From: Anodontia alba
Lineage: Eukaryota > Mollusca > Bivalvia > Lucinida > Lucinidae
Direction of reading: 5' to 3'
Assembly: GCA_964016985.1 (NCBI GenBank)
Contig: OZ024835.1
Coordinates: forward strand, 61,282,714-61,346,713
Length of the DNA stretch: 64,000 nt
The position numbers and the translations under genes are program-made. The notes beneath the pieces were generated by a model that saw only the letters and a program-made list of their open reading frames with translations, ran no database searches and had not been told where the DNA came from. Positions within the stretch are counted from its first letter, which is position 1. Every line of letters begins with the position of its first letter. Positions 12,501 to 26,778 of the stretch are shown here, in pieces.

Positions 12501-15500
12501 TTTCAATGCCTCCGGCCTCGGTTTTCAACACCTCCCTCGGGACCTGACGAATGTTAATGCATGAAAAATCATGTTTGATCCCTATATTACGATTTCATGG
12601 GAAGCAAGTCAGTCGAAATTGTGTTGTTTTCCTTCTGAAAAGGAATCAACTCAACAAGGAAAGAATTTGCTCCAAATTGGAGATAACTTTGTAAAGTAAA
12701 TTAACACCAACATAAAATGTATTTACATCAACGTTTCGCCATCACGGTTTCTTCAGGGTGGAATAAACAATAGACATAGATCGTCACCTTAGCGCTAAAA
12801 GTCAATAAGTCCATTAAAATATACAAGAAAACATTGATGCAAAGCATCAATACACCGGGAAACTAATCTATCGTGCATTACTTAGCTCCCTATAGATCAT
12901 AGTATTGTGAAAAAATGTTATAATTTATGAAAGGTTGTAATTATATAAATTTATAAATTATCGCACTACTCAACGATAACAAGAAGGGCAGTTGTCAGTT
13001 TCTGGCGAAAGAATGTGCACAATACTGGTTAACCACTTAGAGGACTAAGCCTGCCCAGTAAACGTGTGGATAGGTAAACTGACCGCGCTCGACATGACAC
13101 CATTGGGTTGACTGGGCCGTAAAACCTCAACACAAACAAACAAATACTCAACGATAAAAACATTATAGACGTTATCAGAGCTATGTAAAAAAAATCAACT
13201 ATGATCGTCTGTTTTCTAGCCCGCATACATAATTATATGTCGCCATCCATGGCCTAAGCCGAACATACTATATCCGGAAATCATCTATGTAGCAGTGTTT
13301 CGTTCTTTTCTCCACTCACAACGTTTTCTTTCGGCCCAGATCTTTCCATGCTTGAATATAAAATTAAACAGTATTATTAAACCAGCTTATAATCCGTTCG
13401 ATTTGAGAATGCATATTTCCAATCGTAAATAAAGAAAAATATCTTTTGTTTCTTCTTCGTAGTACAACGAAAAAAAAAAAAACGAAATGAAAAAAATTCA
13501 AACGTATACGAATATTGACAGCAACACGCTCATTTCAGGTCGAATGGTCAAATTGGGGCTTCTACGGGAAAACTGCTCCTTTCTCTTTGAAACCCACATT
13601 GCAACATTCATTCTCCACAGTACTTCCCATTTTTTTTTTATTTCACTGTGTTACCAATAGCACAGTTCTCTGCTGCAAAAGTGTGACTTTGAATAATAAC
13701 AATAATAAAAAAGTGGGGGTTGAACAGTTATATATAACCCCACTAAGAACCCCATAAAACTGGAAGAAAACCGATGTTCTCCAAATGCATACACATTTTA
13801 CAAAAACAACCTCAAACAGATACGCCGGGATCCAGCCCGGCGTAAATAAAGGAGTCATTGACTTTTTGCGCTAAGGTGACGAGATGACGTCGCACACGAA
13901 AACGTAACGTGATGTGGTGCGCCACGCCAGCTACATCACACAGAAAATAGCGCCAATGTACATTAAAACAAGTTACCCGTGGCACAACAATTCCCATAGT
14001 ACACAAGTATGCGGCAAGCGAAGACCAAGATCAGCCCGCGTAACGGATAAAATACCACAGGCCCAGGCACAGCAATCCCCTACGTGGAAGTATAACCGTC
14101 CAGCAGAAAAAAAGGTCAGGCTGCACATCCACGCAGGTTGCGCATCCGCATAGGCTGACAGAATTATAAGCTGTCGGCAAAGAGACCAAGATACCGATAG
14201 GTCGCATAGTATAGACCCAACCAGGCTGCGCCACCTCGCAGATTGAAAAGACATAGATACGGACCAGCATCTAAGAGACTGCCGTACCCAGACAGAAAAG
14301 CAGACTAGCAAGACAAAATACTGGATCAGTGTGGAGGCAAGTTGTTCGTACAGATATATCCAATGGGAGCAAATTCGTCTTTATAAAGCAGACCCCTTTA
14401 CGGTAAAGGCTTGCTGTGCACGAAAGTAAACAGGAAAAACGTAAAGGTAGACAGATACCCAGGAAATGCCACAATAACGAAGCCATTACGACAACACGCC
14501 TGTTCAAATATATTGAAAATTTCACCACCAAAAACTGAAAGTTTTCAGATAAAAATTCTGATAGTTTTATATTTCTGCTCAGATTTATATTTCTGCTCAA
14601 AACATAAGATTGTGGGTACTCGTTAGAACCGCCTCGCCGAGGCGGTTTTAACGAGTATCCACAATCTATATTTTTGAGCAGAAATAAGAAAAATAATGTA
14701 TATCCCTGTAAACCCCAGTTTTACTATATAAAAGCGGGTTTTAAGGGGGTCAAAATTAAATAGGTATGTTTTCGTGATGAGAACATTCCCGAGGCACTAA
14801 AAGAAGGAACAAATAACGACGAAACAAATGTCAGATATGAAGCCACAGACGCACAAACAAAAAATGACTGAAACATAGGAACCGTCTTGGAATGATCAGA
14901 AGAAAAAAGATATGTGTCGGAAGGGTTGGCGGTGTGGGCTGAAGGAAAGTAAAAAAAAAAAGTTGTATTCTTGGTGAGAAAAAAAAACAACATCTACCAG
15001 GTGTATACAGTCCTCATAAGCGAACAGCTCATGCGCAGATCAGACTGCGCATGCGCAGTCTGATCTGGGCCTTCGCTGTTTGCTTATGGCATAAAGACCC
15101 TTACCTTGCGCTGCGCATCAACTGACAATAAAAAAAATATCGAGTGGCAGGACAATGGTAGAGGTTCTCAAATGGGCACTTTTAAAATCAGTATTCGATA
15201 AAATTATTGCTTAAACTTAGTAATAAATAAAACTGAAGTGAAAAAATCGGTTATTCAGTAAGTTGTCGCTGACCGGTAAAATCCCTATGCCCCGCTCCCG
15301 CCCCCTCCCCACCATCCCCCCACCACATCCCTCTGCTCTCCCAACCCCTACCCCTCGCAAAGTTCGTTAGTGAGTGAAATATTTAAGCATTACAATTTGC
15401 TAATCTGTAAAACCCATTGAGAATCTCATGGTACACTACGCACCTCACCATCTTCGGACTCCTCGGCGCAGCCGGCGTGACAACTGCTGAAATATCTGGT

Positions 15501-18500
15501 CCCATTCTCATCACAAACGGGGACAAAAAACTCTGTTGTGCAACGGCAACCAGCGTTACATGAAGCATCGAGGGAATTCTGAGAACTGAAAAATTAGATT
15601 CTTGAAAATGTTTGGTTCAACAACCATACCCACTCTCTTGGCAGATTCAGCAGATGACAAATTGATCATATTTTTTCTACTTTTTCTCAGAAAATAGATT
15701 AATTAAGCAGACAAATTGATATTTTTTCGTATTCTGCCAAGAAAACAGGATTTGACGTTTGCACTAAATGTAAATTTCTGAATAAATTAAGATGCCACGC
15801 CCATTTCTAATCTCCAGCCAATCAGATTAAATTCAGAGAAATTCACATATTTAATGACAAACAATACAGTTCCAGATCAGCTGGCTTCTTCTGATTTGGA
15901 TCTACACTGTTTGCTAAGACAGGGCATGTCGTTTTCAGAAAGAGAAGTGTTAAGCAGAACGAAAACACCTTCAAGGAAGGTAACTGTCCAAACTATACCA
16001 GAAAAGGCATCTTATCTACTAGGAAAGAAAACAAGTTATTTTCTTTTAGCGTATGCCTTAAAATTACCTCCCTTGTAAAAATGATGGAAAACATTAGGAA
16101 AACATGCCTATTCAAATATACTGAAAATTTTACCACCAAAAAATGAAAAATTTCAGGTAAAAAATTTTGATAGTTTTCATATTTCTGCTCAAAACATAGA
16201 TTGTGGGTACTCGTTAGAACCGCCTGGACGAGACGCTTCTAACGAATACCCACAATCTATGTTTTAGCGCAGAAATAAGAAAAATAATGTATACCCCTGT
16301 AAACTCCAGTTTTACTATATAAAAGTGGCGTTTAAGGGGGTCAAAATTATATAGGCATGTTTTCGTGATGAAAATCAACCAGGCTGCGTTCCGTTAACGA
16401 GACGGAATCACCCGCGAACTAGTATTTTTTTCGTTCATTTGTGATAGTTTTCGGTGGATGGTACATGTAGCGAATATCTGCAAACTATTCTTAAGCTGTC
16501 TTTTGGCACAACCAAGATAGCGGTATGTGCAAATAAAATTATTTGTATTCTTGTTCGTAGCCATTACGAAAACACGCCTATTCAAATATATTGAAAATTT
16601 TACCACCAAAAATTGAATTGATTGATTGTTGGGGTTTAACGACACGTCAACCCTTGTGGGTCATTTTGTGTCGTCTCCCAGAGAAAGGGAGAAAAGTGAT
16701 AGAAGAGATAGTAGAAGAGATTAAAGAGAGGGACAGGGAAGAAAGGAACAGGAATGAAAGTGAAGAAACAGAAGAAATAAAAATATTCCCCATCTACCCT
16801 TACCTGCTACAAGGATAGCAGGCCTTGCCCAACTGTAAGCCAATATCAGTTGGACGCCCCGGTGACGTAAGATACACGACACCTTCGCACCACCCAACCA
16901 CCCCAGCCAAAAATTGAAAGTTTTCCGATAAAAATTCTGACAGTTTTCAAATTTCTGCTTAAAACAAAGATTGTGGGTACTCGTTAGAACCGCCTCGCCG
17001 AGGCGGTTCTAACGAGTACCCACAATCTATGTTTTTAAGCAGAAATAAGGCAAATAATGTATACCCCTGTGAACCCCAGTTTTACTATATAAAAGTGGGG
17101 TTTAAGGAAGTCAAAATTATATAGGTATGTTTTCGTGATGAAAAAAGTATGAAAATGTTTGTTGGTTTGATATTATACATTCGATCCTAACGAAATTGAT
17201 ATTTATCTATATAAATATATTCGATCTAATATCAAATCTCGTCAACGAGAATAATGGCTGCTCTCTAATTTGAGGTTACATGACACGGGTTTACAATAAC
17301 CTTTCAGAAGATGCAAAATAGTTTTTGAGAAGAAATATCTTCAAAGAAGATAAACGGCGTAAGAGGTACTGGAATATGAATATTGAAACAACTTTGTGGT
17401 TCAATATGAAAAGAAGAAGGCCTTTAAAATAAAAACTTTATTATTACAAATTCAAACAGAATCAAGAAAGTTTTAATACTGTATAACATTGTATATATTA
17501 CAAGAGTTGGCAGGGAAGAGAGTGTACTCAGATGTGTAAACATCTGTGCTAATTAATGAAAAGCAATTTAGCATATAAGTGTAAAGCATATAATTTTGTG
17601 TGTTAATTTGTATACTTTACTAGTATTAGAAATATCCTTGCCAACCATGCACCTTTTTGATAAAGAGTTAGCAAAGTGTAACACTGACCATGAAGATTGG
17701 CAAAAACTGGAAAAAACATACATTATGCATTTAATTTGTAATAAGAGGGTCATGATGGCCCTGGATTGCTCGCGTGGGAAGCAGATTTTTTAGCCTAGAC
17801 CCTGCCCTTTGTTGGTGATTTATTTTTTTTTCTTTTGGTGATACAAATTAATTTGAAAAATTTTGATAGATGGTTAATCCAGTAATGTTTGTGAGTATTA
17901 TTGAAATCTAATTAGTTGCTGATTACAAAATGTTCGAAGTGTTCTCGACAGACATATCAGGAACCAACCAAAATAATTTGAACAAATTTGATAGACATTC
18001 ACCTATGGAACATTTGTACATTTTTTTTGAAATTGGACAATAGGCTGTGCAGAAGAAGAACTGTCAAGTTTACTCTACATAATTCCATATATAATGAAAA
18101 GTAACCACGCCAACTGGAAGCATATTTTGAGACAGAATTCTTTTAACAAGATTTAAAGACCTTCTACTGAAGAAACATCTCTGTGAAAAAAAATCCAACC
18201 AGCCCTTACTAAGTTTGGTTGCTATTACAACAAGAGGGATAGCACTCAGTGCTCTAGCTAGGATTTTAGGGCAGAGGGATGCTGGGTAGGGCACTTTTGC
18301 GCGTGCGGGCAAAAAAATAGGGCACTTTTTTTTTCTTTGAAATGGTCAATTATCAGTACTGTTATGATCTATAGTGTACTGTGCAATTCAGCCTCATGTA
18401 ACATAGATCTATTACTTTATTTTTGATCTAAGAAACAGTAAGGGTAACAGAGAAATAAATTAAATGGGGTCTTACAATTTATATTTTTTATTTAGGACTG

Positions 18501-19218
18501 AACTTTGGGATTTACCTCTTTTCAATGAGAGAAAATTCTGTGAATCACAATAGCAGCAGACACTTATTTTTTTTTCCCTTGTAAAATGTCGACATTTCAC
18601 GTGAATAGTTTGGCGTAGAATAGTTAGAGTGTGTCAATATTTGGATGACTATTTTTTTTTTTTTTTTTACTGGGCAGGTTTAGTCCTCTGAGCGGTTAAC
18701 CAGTAGGTTTGTTTTTTCTTCCACCTCCGGCATTGCTGCCTCCGGTGGAGTGTGTTTATCCGTCCACCTCCGGCATTGCTACCTCCGGTGAAGGATAGAA
18801 CGTACACCCAACGTGAAAACATAATCGGCACCAGATGTTGTAAAATAGTATGACTAACTATTCAGATATTTTAAGCTACAAGCAACTGGTTCACATAGTG
18901 AGACCATTTAGTCACACAATATATTATTGTATCAATTAAATTTCAATTTTTATCGAGTTGTAGATCCTCTTCCTACCAAGTGCTCTAATCTAAACAGATA
19001 ATCACATTAAATATTACATTTCTATCCTTTTTTTTAATGTAATTAATTAAATGGTTATTATTTTTTCTCTCTTATGTTCAAGACTTAAATTTGGAATTAA
19101 ATCTCATAATAGTTGAGCCTCTGTATTACTATTCAAGGGGAATAACTAGCAAAATTCTGCATCCGTCAGAAAACGGAGAAAGTGAATTCAGGACAAGAAA
19201 ACTTCAGCAATCAACATC

Positions 19219-19257
<39 letters not shown>

Positions 19258-22200
19258 ATCGTTTAACTAACTGTTTGCAATATTATTGCATAATTAATTG
19301 GAATGGATTATCTAATTGTAAAGATGAATTGGTTAACAATCATTCGGCCGTAGAACACATTGACTTTTCAGACGTGGGAAACACGTGACCAAATGAGTCA
19401 TTTTGAAATGACTGGGTGCAGAGTTTGTTACTATTTTTAGCTCCGCTTCAGGTAGGATGTTTTAGAATATCTCGATTTATACCTGATGAATTGTTTCCAA
19501 ATAAAGCACAGAGTTCGCGGAAAATCAAGCTATTTCTCGTGGTGTCAGTGCTATTCTGCAGTCTGGTCTGATTCTCGAGAACATTCGGAGAATGTTTTTC
19601 GTCAAAATTCATGTACATTGTTCCGGTGACCCAGATTGACAGCAAAAACATTCTTCGAATGTTCTCGAGATTTAGACCAGATCGCAGAATAGTGCTTACA
19701 CCACCAGAAAGACCTTGATTTTCCGTGTACTCTGCGCTTTATTTGAACAAATTCCATTCGGTATGAGAAGAGATATTCTAAAAATTCCTACCCGAAGCGG
19801 AGGCTAAAAATAGCAATATTTCTTCTTCGTGTCGTTCACGACGCAATAGGCCGCTTACACCGTGAATAAATAAAAGGGGTGTCCAACAAACCTATTACCT
19901 AGTTAAGAATGAACAATATTATTTATGTTGCCAATATTTCTACCAAGCTTAAGGCATAGTTCCTGTTTATTTATTATATATAATTAAACCATGCAATTTT
20001 ACATCCCTTTTGCACATAATACAAGGCACATGATAATTCTGTAGGGTCCTACTAATCACCCAATGACACCCCACGGCACCACATGGCACCCCACGGCAGT
20101 AAATTATTTCGTTCTATTTATTAATTAAATGCTGAAATTACACCAGGGTATTAGTTTTATGTATCAAAATTTGTTTTTGTGATAGTTTAAGACATTAACA
20201 TTACTTCAAGCGCTTATCTCGGGGTACCAAACACCAAGATTCAAAATAACGAAAAATATAGCAAAGAGACTAATGGTATAAGTTGATAGTCCATTACATA
20301 TTTTATGGCAAATATACATATATTTTGATGCCGTGGTGTGCAGGTTTAAACATAATAACAATTTCAAACGTAATAACAATTTTAAATCAAACACAAAACT
20401 ATTATTGTCCATCTAAAACACATATGTTGATGCCATGGGGTGCAAAAAAATACGATAGTTTTAGACATAATATTTTAACTCAAACACAAATCATCTAATA
20501 TAAATTCCCTGTTTATTAAGATGAAGACAAGTATTACAAGAATAATTCTTGTCCCTCTATAAATACATATTTAGTTTGCTAAATACTCATGTATTTTGAT
20601 GCCGTGGTGTACAAAAAATTTACAAGTGTTTTAAACATAATGTTTTAAATCAAACACAAAACCTCAATATAAATAGGCATACTCTGTTTATTAAGATGTC
20701 TTGAGTATTGCAAAACTATTCTTGTCCCTCTAAAACACATATTTTATGGTAAATATGCATATATGTTGATGCCATGGGGTGCCGTGGGGGTGACGTGTGG
20801 TGCCATGGGGTGATTAGTAGGACCGTAATTCTGTATATTATGGACACAGTGGAGAGAAGTAAACTTGAACGTCCCTTGTTCGCTTAGCGTTTGGGCCGCT
20901 TATATCAAACAATTTAGTTACACTATACAGAATTAAAAGCTCGTCTATAATCATTTATTTCATTGCAACTATTTTATTGGTATTATTTAAATTATGGGTA
21001 TTTTTGTCTATTGTTTAACATCTGCATTGCCATACTGTACAACTTTAAACAGATAAATGTCATAATTAAGTGATTGTTCAATCACAAATATATTCGTCAA
21101 ACATCGGTAAATTCTATACTTACCCCTACTTATTTACAGAAGTTTACACATTTTTAACCAATCGCAAATTACTATTTATTCATTCGAGACTAATACCAAT
21201 AAGTATGTCAAAAGCCAGCTTATACAGCTACGCCGAAAAAAAAAAACTCCCGCGAGTGATTTGCTTTGTTGGGCTGTGTTCAAATGTACGAGTGTTTCCT
21301 GCTCCTATTGGCGCGCGTCTTTAGGTACAGGATTCCAGATCAAAACACTCGCTATCACTTTGTACCTCTGAACGCAGTTTACTGAAACGTTCACAGCAAA
21401 AACAAAAGCAAACTTTCCGTTCAGTTCCGATAATTTTCGGCTGAGGGTGTCGAACATCTCCGAATTTTTCTCAAGCTGTCTTTTGGCACGGTCTGTGCGA
21501 TTAAAGTTTATGTATGCTTGTTTGTAACCAAAAATATGGGAATGTTTATAGCGTTGATATTATTTGTTTCTATATAAAATTAATAACTATTGATATAGTT
21601 TACTCGATTTAACATCACGTCTACGAGAATAACAGTAAATCCCTAACTTCAGTGTGGTGGACATTACGAAAACATGCCTATTCAAATATATTGAAAAATA
21701 TTCACCACCGAAAAACTGAAAGTTTTGAGATAAAAATTCTGATATTTTTTTTCATATTTCTGCTCAAAACATAGATTGTGGATACTCGTTAGAACCGCCT
21801 CGCCAAGGCGGTTCTAATGAGTACCCGCAGTCTATGTTTTTGAACAGAAATAAGAAAATAATGTAAAAACCGATAAACCCCAGTTTTACTACATAAAAGT
21901 GGGGTTTAAGGGGGTCAAAATTATATAGGTATTTTTTCGTGATGTATGTAATGATCAAACTAGTTTTTGAATAACACTCACTTGTGTTTCGCTTTGTTGA
22001 CACAAGTGTATCTAATCACCTTCATATAGCTGCACGAACTTACCTGTCTTTGTAGGGATGATTCACTCCCGCCATTTTACCTTCGTCACAACTTATCCAC
22101 ACTAAAGTTGTAAACAACGTTGATATCCCGCAGGTGACAATGGCAAACTTCAGCAGTCCTGCCACTTTCAGTTTCATTCTGCTGGCAATAAATCCACCAA

Positions 22201-25200
22201 AGAACATCCCGCCGGCCGTCCCGGGAATAGCTGCTATCCCTGCAGAGATCATATGTAACCTTTACCACTCTCTTGGCTAATTCAGCGGACAACATTTTTA
22301 ACGATTGTTCCTGTCTCAGAAAACAGGAGACAGTTTGCAGGAAACGTCCAATCCTGTCTTCTCGGAATAATAAGAAAATATTACCAATTTGTCACACAAG
22401 TAAAAACATGCGTCATTTTAAGACAAAGTCATGTGTGACCTAATTCTGTCGGTCTGTACGTGCATTGGGTAGCCACAACATATATTTTATACGTTTGTTA
22501 ACGTATTGTAAATTTGCATGCATTCCTGTCAGCCATTGACTGAGACACATTTATTCAGAACTGTCATTTCATAACCTACATTGTAAGCAACAAAAGATAG
22601 GAAAAGACCGCGATCGTGCAAGCTTATTTAGTTTCTCTCCTTAACACAGTTTGTGAACAGTTGGCGGGAATTTTTATACGAGGGTCCTGCAAAAAGTTTT
22701 GTCACCAGGTTCGGATTACTTCAGTGCTACGTTTTATCAAACGTATATTTATAACAAACCTTCAAAGTATGCCCCCTTTACTGAAACACATTTTTGTAAC
22801 CTTTTTACCCAGTCGCGAAAAGCAGATAAATAGTGTTCTTTTGGTATCTGTTGGAGACACTGATAAATAGCGCTGCCAAGAGAACTTCTAGACGTATACT
22901 TATTTCCAGAAAGCATTTTCTTAAGCCTTGGAAATAAAAAGAAGTCACAGGGACTCAGGTCAGGTGAATAAGGTAGATGGTTTAAAACCTTCACCTTTTC
23001 AAAAGCTAAAAAAGACTTAACAACCTCACACTTATGAGAGAAGGCGTTGTCATGTAAAAAGTGGACTCCTGACCATCCTTTGCTTGGTCGTTTCTTATTG
23101 TAAAACTCTTTCACTTTCTTCAGTACAGAATTCTTGTAGAATCGGCCAGTGACTGTATGACCAGACGGACAAGGCACTTGAACGACTGGCCCACTTGAAT
23201 TAAAGAAAATTGCGTTCAACATCTTTTTCGAACTTATAGTTCTCTTGGCAATACAGGGGCCTTTATGATCTTTTTGCTTCCATTTCTTATTATCAGCTCT
23301 CTTTGTGGCTCAAACATGTGCACCCAGGTTTCATCACCTGTTAGCAAGTTAGAAATAACCCGACTATTACAGCCTTTGTAGGTTTTCAAAAGTTCCCGGG
23401 CACATTTAAGGCGTTGTGTCTTTTGCTCCTCAGTGAGAAAATGAGGTACCCACCTAGCGCAAACCTTTTTCAGGTCCAAACGCTTTTTCAGAATTGTTTG
23501 CACACTGTCTTCTGATATGCCAGCACAACTAGCTATATCTTTGACAGACAATCGCGCATCCTGTACGACCACAATCTTTACAGCAGCGATGTTAGCCTTG
23601 GTAACAGAGGTTTTAGGCCTTCCAGGACGGGTATAATCTTCAACAGTAAATTTACCAGCTTTAAAAGCTTTAACCCACCTGAAAACTGTGCGCATTGAAA
23701 TGGTCTGAGGTCTATATATACCAAACAATTAATTACACATCTGTTTTGAATCTATATTAAGCCTAATGCAGCATTTAATATAGCTACGAATTTCAGTCTT
23801 CTGGTCCATGTTCCAATGTAACAAGTAAATTGGTCAGTATATATAACTGCATCTTTTTCAATTTGAAGTAACTCGGTCAGTTGGAAAGCAATTTGCACGA
23901 AATAAACGGGTATCGTTAGCTATTCAACACACCATTCAAGTGCATTGAAGCATTTTAAAATATACCTGGGATAAAACCAAGGAAGCATATTAGTGACAGA
24001 ACTTTTTGCACGACCCTCGTATAATCTGTCTAAACTAAAATATATTTTGCACACTGTTCATTACCATATCATATATATCAACTTCTTTTTAGCGTACAAC
24101 AGATAGCATATACAATAAACAAAGCAAAATAACAAATAAACTATGCACATATTACAAAAAAGGTGGAGAAACTTAAATAAGCGGTTCTATAAATAATTTC
24201 AATTAGCCACTATCAGTAATGTATAATCCCAGATTATATTCCAAAAACCAACAAAATAATAGTAGAATACATAAAGAGTAGTCGCAGAAAACAAAGCAGA
24301 GGCGGACCCAGTAAACACACAACGTCGCCATAACGTCGTTACAACGTCGCTGCAACGTCACGACGTTGCAGCGACGTTGTAACGACGTTGTGGTGACTTT
24401 GTATACTGGGGAGGACTTGAAATGGGATAAGCGTGCGCAGGGGATTAGCGTGCTGTTAGCCTTTGAGTTTGTAAACAAAATAAAACTTGCCCGTATACAG
24501 AGCAGCCCTCGCCGCTGTTACTCCAAAATGATTTTGTATAAATTTTGGCACAAATGTGGCAAAACCGGATGTCAGTATCCCTTCCGATGCTCCAGCTAAC
24601 ACTGTGAATAGAAAGGGCGGATTCCGAATAAGGGCCCAGACAATTTTAGGAAACTGCTTTATAGGTAAGCGGTCTGCACTACCACACTGTGAATTGCCCT
24701 TGGCCCCTTTGTGCATTTCAGAGATTCTTGTCTTTCGAATTTTCTCGGCAGCTGAAAACAAGACATAAAACCAAAATCAATAATAATGATTTTTTTTTTT
24801 TTTTTTTCAGTTTTCTCTGTATTGTTTTGAACCCGCTGTTTGGAAATACATTTATGCATATTCAGTTACTGTTTTATTTTTTATTTTTTATTGTTTATTT
24901 TTTTTATTTTTTTTTTTTTTTTTATTTATTTATTCATTTATTTGTAATTTATCTATTAGGGTCGCGGTTTGCAAAAACGATTATTCGGGCTGACACGGCG
25001 AGCGAAGGCCTAAATTAGCCTGCGTATTCGGGCAAGCTGATCTGGGTTTTCGCTGTCCATTATCAGAATCATTGGACACTATAACTATAGAATGCCTTAA
25101 ATGAGAGCAAATGCCCCGATGAGAATGTGCGCATGCGCGGAATGAATCTGAATCGGTGCCTTCTGTTTGAAGATACCTTTACGCTTGCGCTAGGCCCATT

Positions 25201-26747
25201 TGGAAATCCCTGGTATACAAAGTTAAACAAGGGAAACAAACACATTATTTTAATCTTGCTGCTGGTCTTAAACAGCTTATTGCTCTAAGAGGTTCAACTC
25301 TTTCAACCCTGTGGACCAAAACATTTATCTTTGCAAACAGAGTTGATCCAGATGAGACGGCTCATAATGAGCCGTCTCATCAGGATCTACACTGTTAGTC
25401 ATTCTGTTTTGATTTTTGAATGCCATCCCAATATACAATAATGGACATGTCCTAATTCAGTGATGTAAAAGTCCATTTCGTAAACTCTTGGTTGAAAGGG
25501 TTGAATAGTAATCATACCAAAGTTTCACAATAATTCGGACACCAAAAACTCAAGCATTACGATTAAGGAAATACATTCGAACCTCAATGGCTCGAACATC
25601 TTTGGGACCATGGTTTGTTCTAGATATGGGTAGTTCGAGCCACTGAGGGTTAATCATAACGCCAGGTTAGAAGACAAATGGGCATAATATATGGATGTCT
25701 TTTCTTCTATTAAAAATGGTATATCGTGTTTACTCATTAGAATCGCTTCTACATTTTCATGATAAAATAGGAAACAATCCTGAAATACCACTAAGTATTT
25801 GTTTACTTGAGCTATCAGAAGAATTTCCTAGGGACTAAAAAACGAGTTCGAATTAGCCACGAGAAACGAATCATCTGTGTTCGAGTCAGAAAGGTTTCAC
25901 CTGTAGTGTAGAATAGGTTCTGCCCCGCAAATACACAACGTCGCAACAACGTCGCTGCAACGTTGTGACGTTGCAGCGACATTGTAACAACGTTCCTGTG
26001 ATGTTGTGTGCTTTCTGGGTCCTCAGTTACTGATTCCTTTGTCTTTCTTGCGACGGTTTCGTTTTACGTTTGAATTCTCGTATGAAGTTCAGAATTGGGG
26101 TGAAAAGGTCCTTACGTCATATGTGAACAGTGTTGGTCCAGATCAGCCTGAATATCCGCAAACTGACTGAAAACAATTCTGGTAACAGTTTCTAAGAATA
26201 AAAAGAACTTGCCTAAAATCAAATATACTGAAAATTTTACAACCAAAAAAAATGAAAAATTTCGGATAAAAATTCTGATATTCTTCAAGTTTATGCTCAA
26301 AATATAGATTATTGGTTTTCGTTAGAATCGCCTCGCCGAGGCAGTTCTAACGAGTATCCTCAATCTATGTTTTTGAGCAGAAATAAGAAAAATAATGTAT
26401 ACCCATATAAACCCCAGTTTTACTATAGAAGCGTGGGGTTTAAGTGGAGTCAGAATTGAATTGGCATGTTTTCGTGAAGTTATGTCGCACCTGTATACCA
26501 AACTGTGAAAACAAGTTCCAGCGGAATGAGAAGTGTCATCCTTGTTTAGCTCAGTGAGATAAACCAATCAGTGAAGTGCAATCAAATGACGTATTAAGTT
26601 AAACATGTATATAGACTTCATTTGGAGTGGTCGCTGGGGTAGTCGCTAGGTTAGACGTATGTACGCGGACAGACGGAAACTGGCACTCCTAAGTCGTCCA
26701 TGGTAACGCAGGTGCGACAACAGTGTTCAACGTTTAATTTTTAATTA

Positions 26748-26778
<31 letters not shown>

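Larger units (their letters stand above)
11392..15443 (-). other. Gene A intron 8
   Basis: Contains two pogo-like MITEs (11465-11779, about 11790-12150), a SINE with target duplication (12980-13144), PalA (14484-14779) and an H hairpin (15014-15088). About 12150-12960 and 13160-14480 have no recognised gene; 12215-12305 has an imperfect palindrome with TTAACAGCCGTGCATTAACC. Confidence 0.6.
15586..22043 (-). other. Gene A intron 7 (6.5 kb)
   Basis: Longest intron. Contains PalA copies (16092-16370, 16562-17140, 21662-21944), a nested retroelement (16618-16906), a CT microsatellite, a foldback (19431-19812) and a 782-bp DNA element (20044-20825). About 17140-19200 holds degraded repeat sequence with no gene; 18715-18795 has two short hairpins built on CCACCTCCGGCATTGCTGCC. 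Confidence 0.6.
22240..24490 (-). other. Gene A intron 6, GC-AG
   Basis: Starts GCAAGT after exon 6 and ends CTCTGCAG before exon 7. Contains a mariner (22677-24021), an M-type hairpin (about 22275-22392) and a foldback (24307-24411). Confidence 0.8.

Noticed and set aside
15449..15450. Alternative exon 8 donor GATG/GTGAGG
   Set aside because: Better-looking consensus, but phase 1 would put exon 9 out of frame; GAG/GTGCGT six bases downstream on the gene strand fits.
17596..17793. 65-residue frame in intron 7
   Set aside because: No homology recognised, both strands open over the same stretch, no flanking splice sites needed by gene A.
23222..23250. Programmed frameshift in the mariner transposase
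   Set aside because: Mariners encode one continuous frame and there is also an upstream stop, so decay is the simpler reading.
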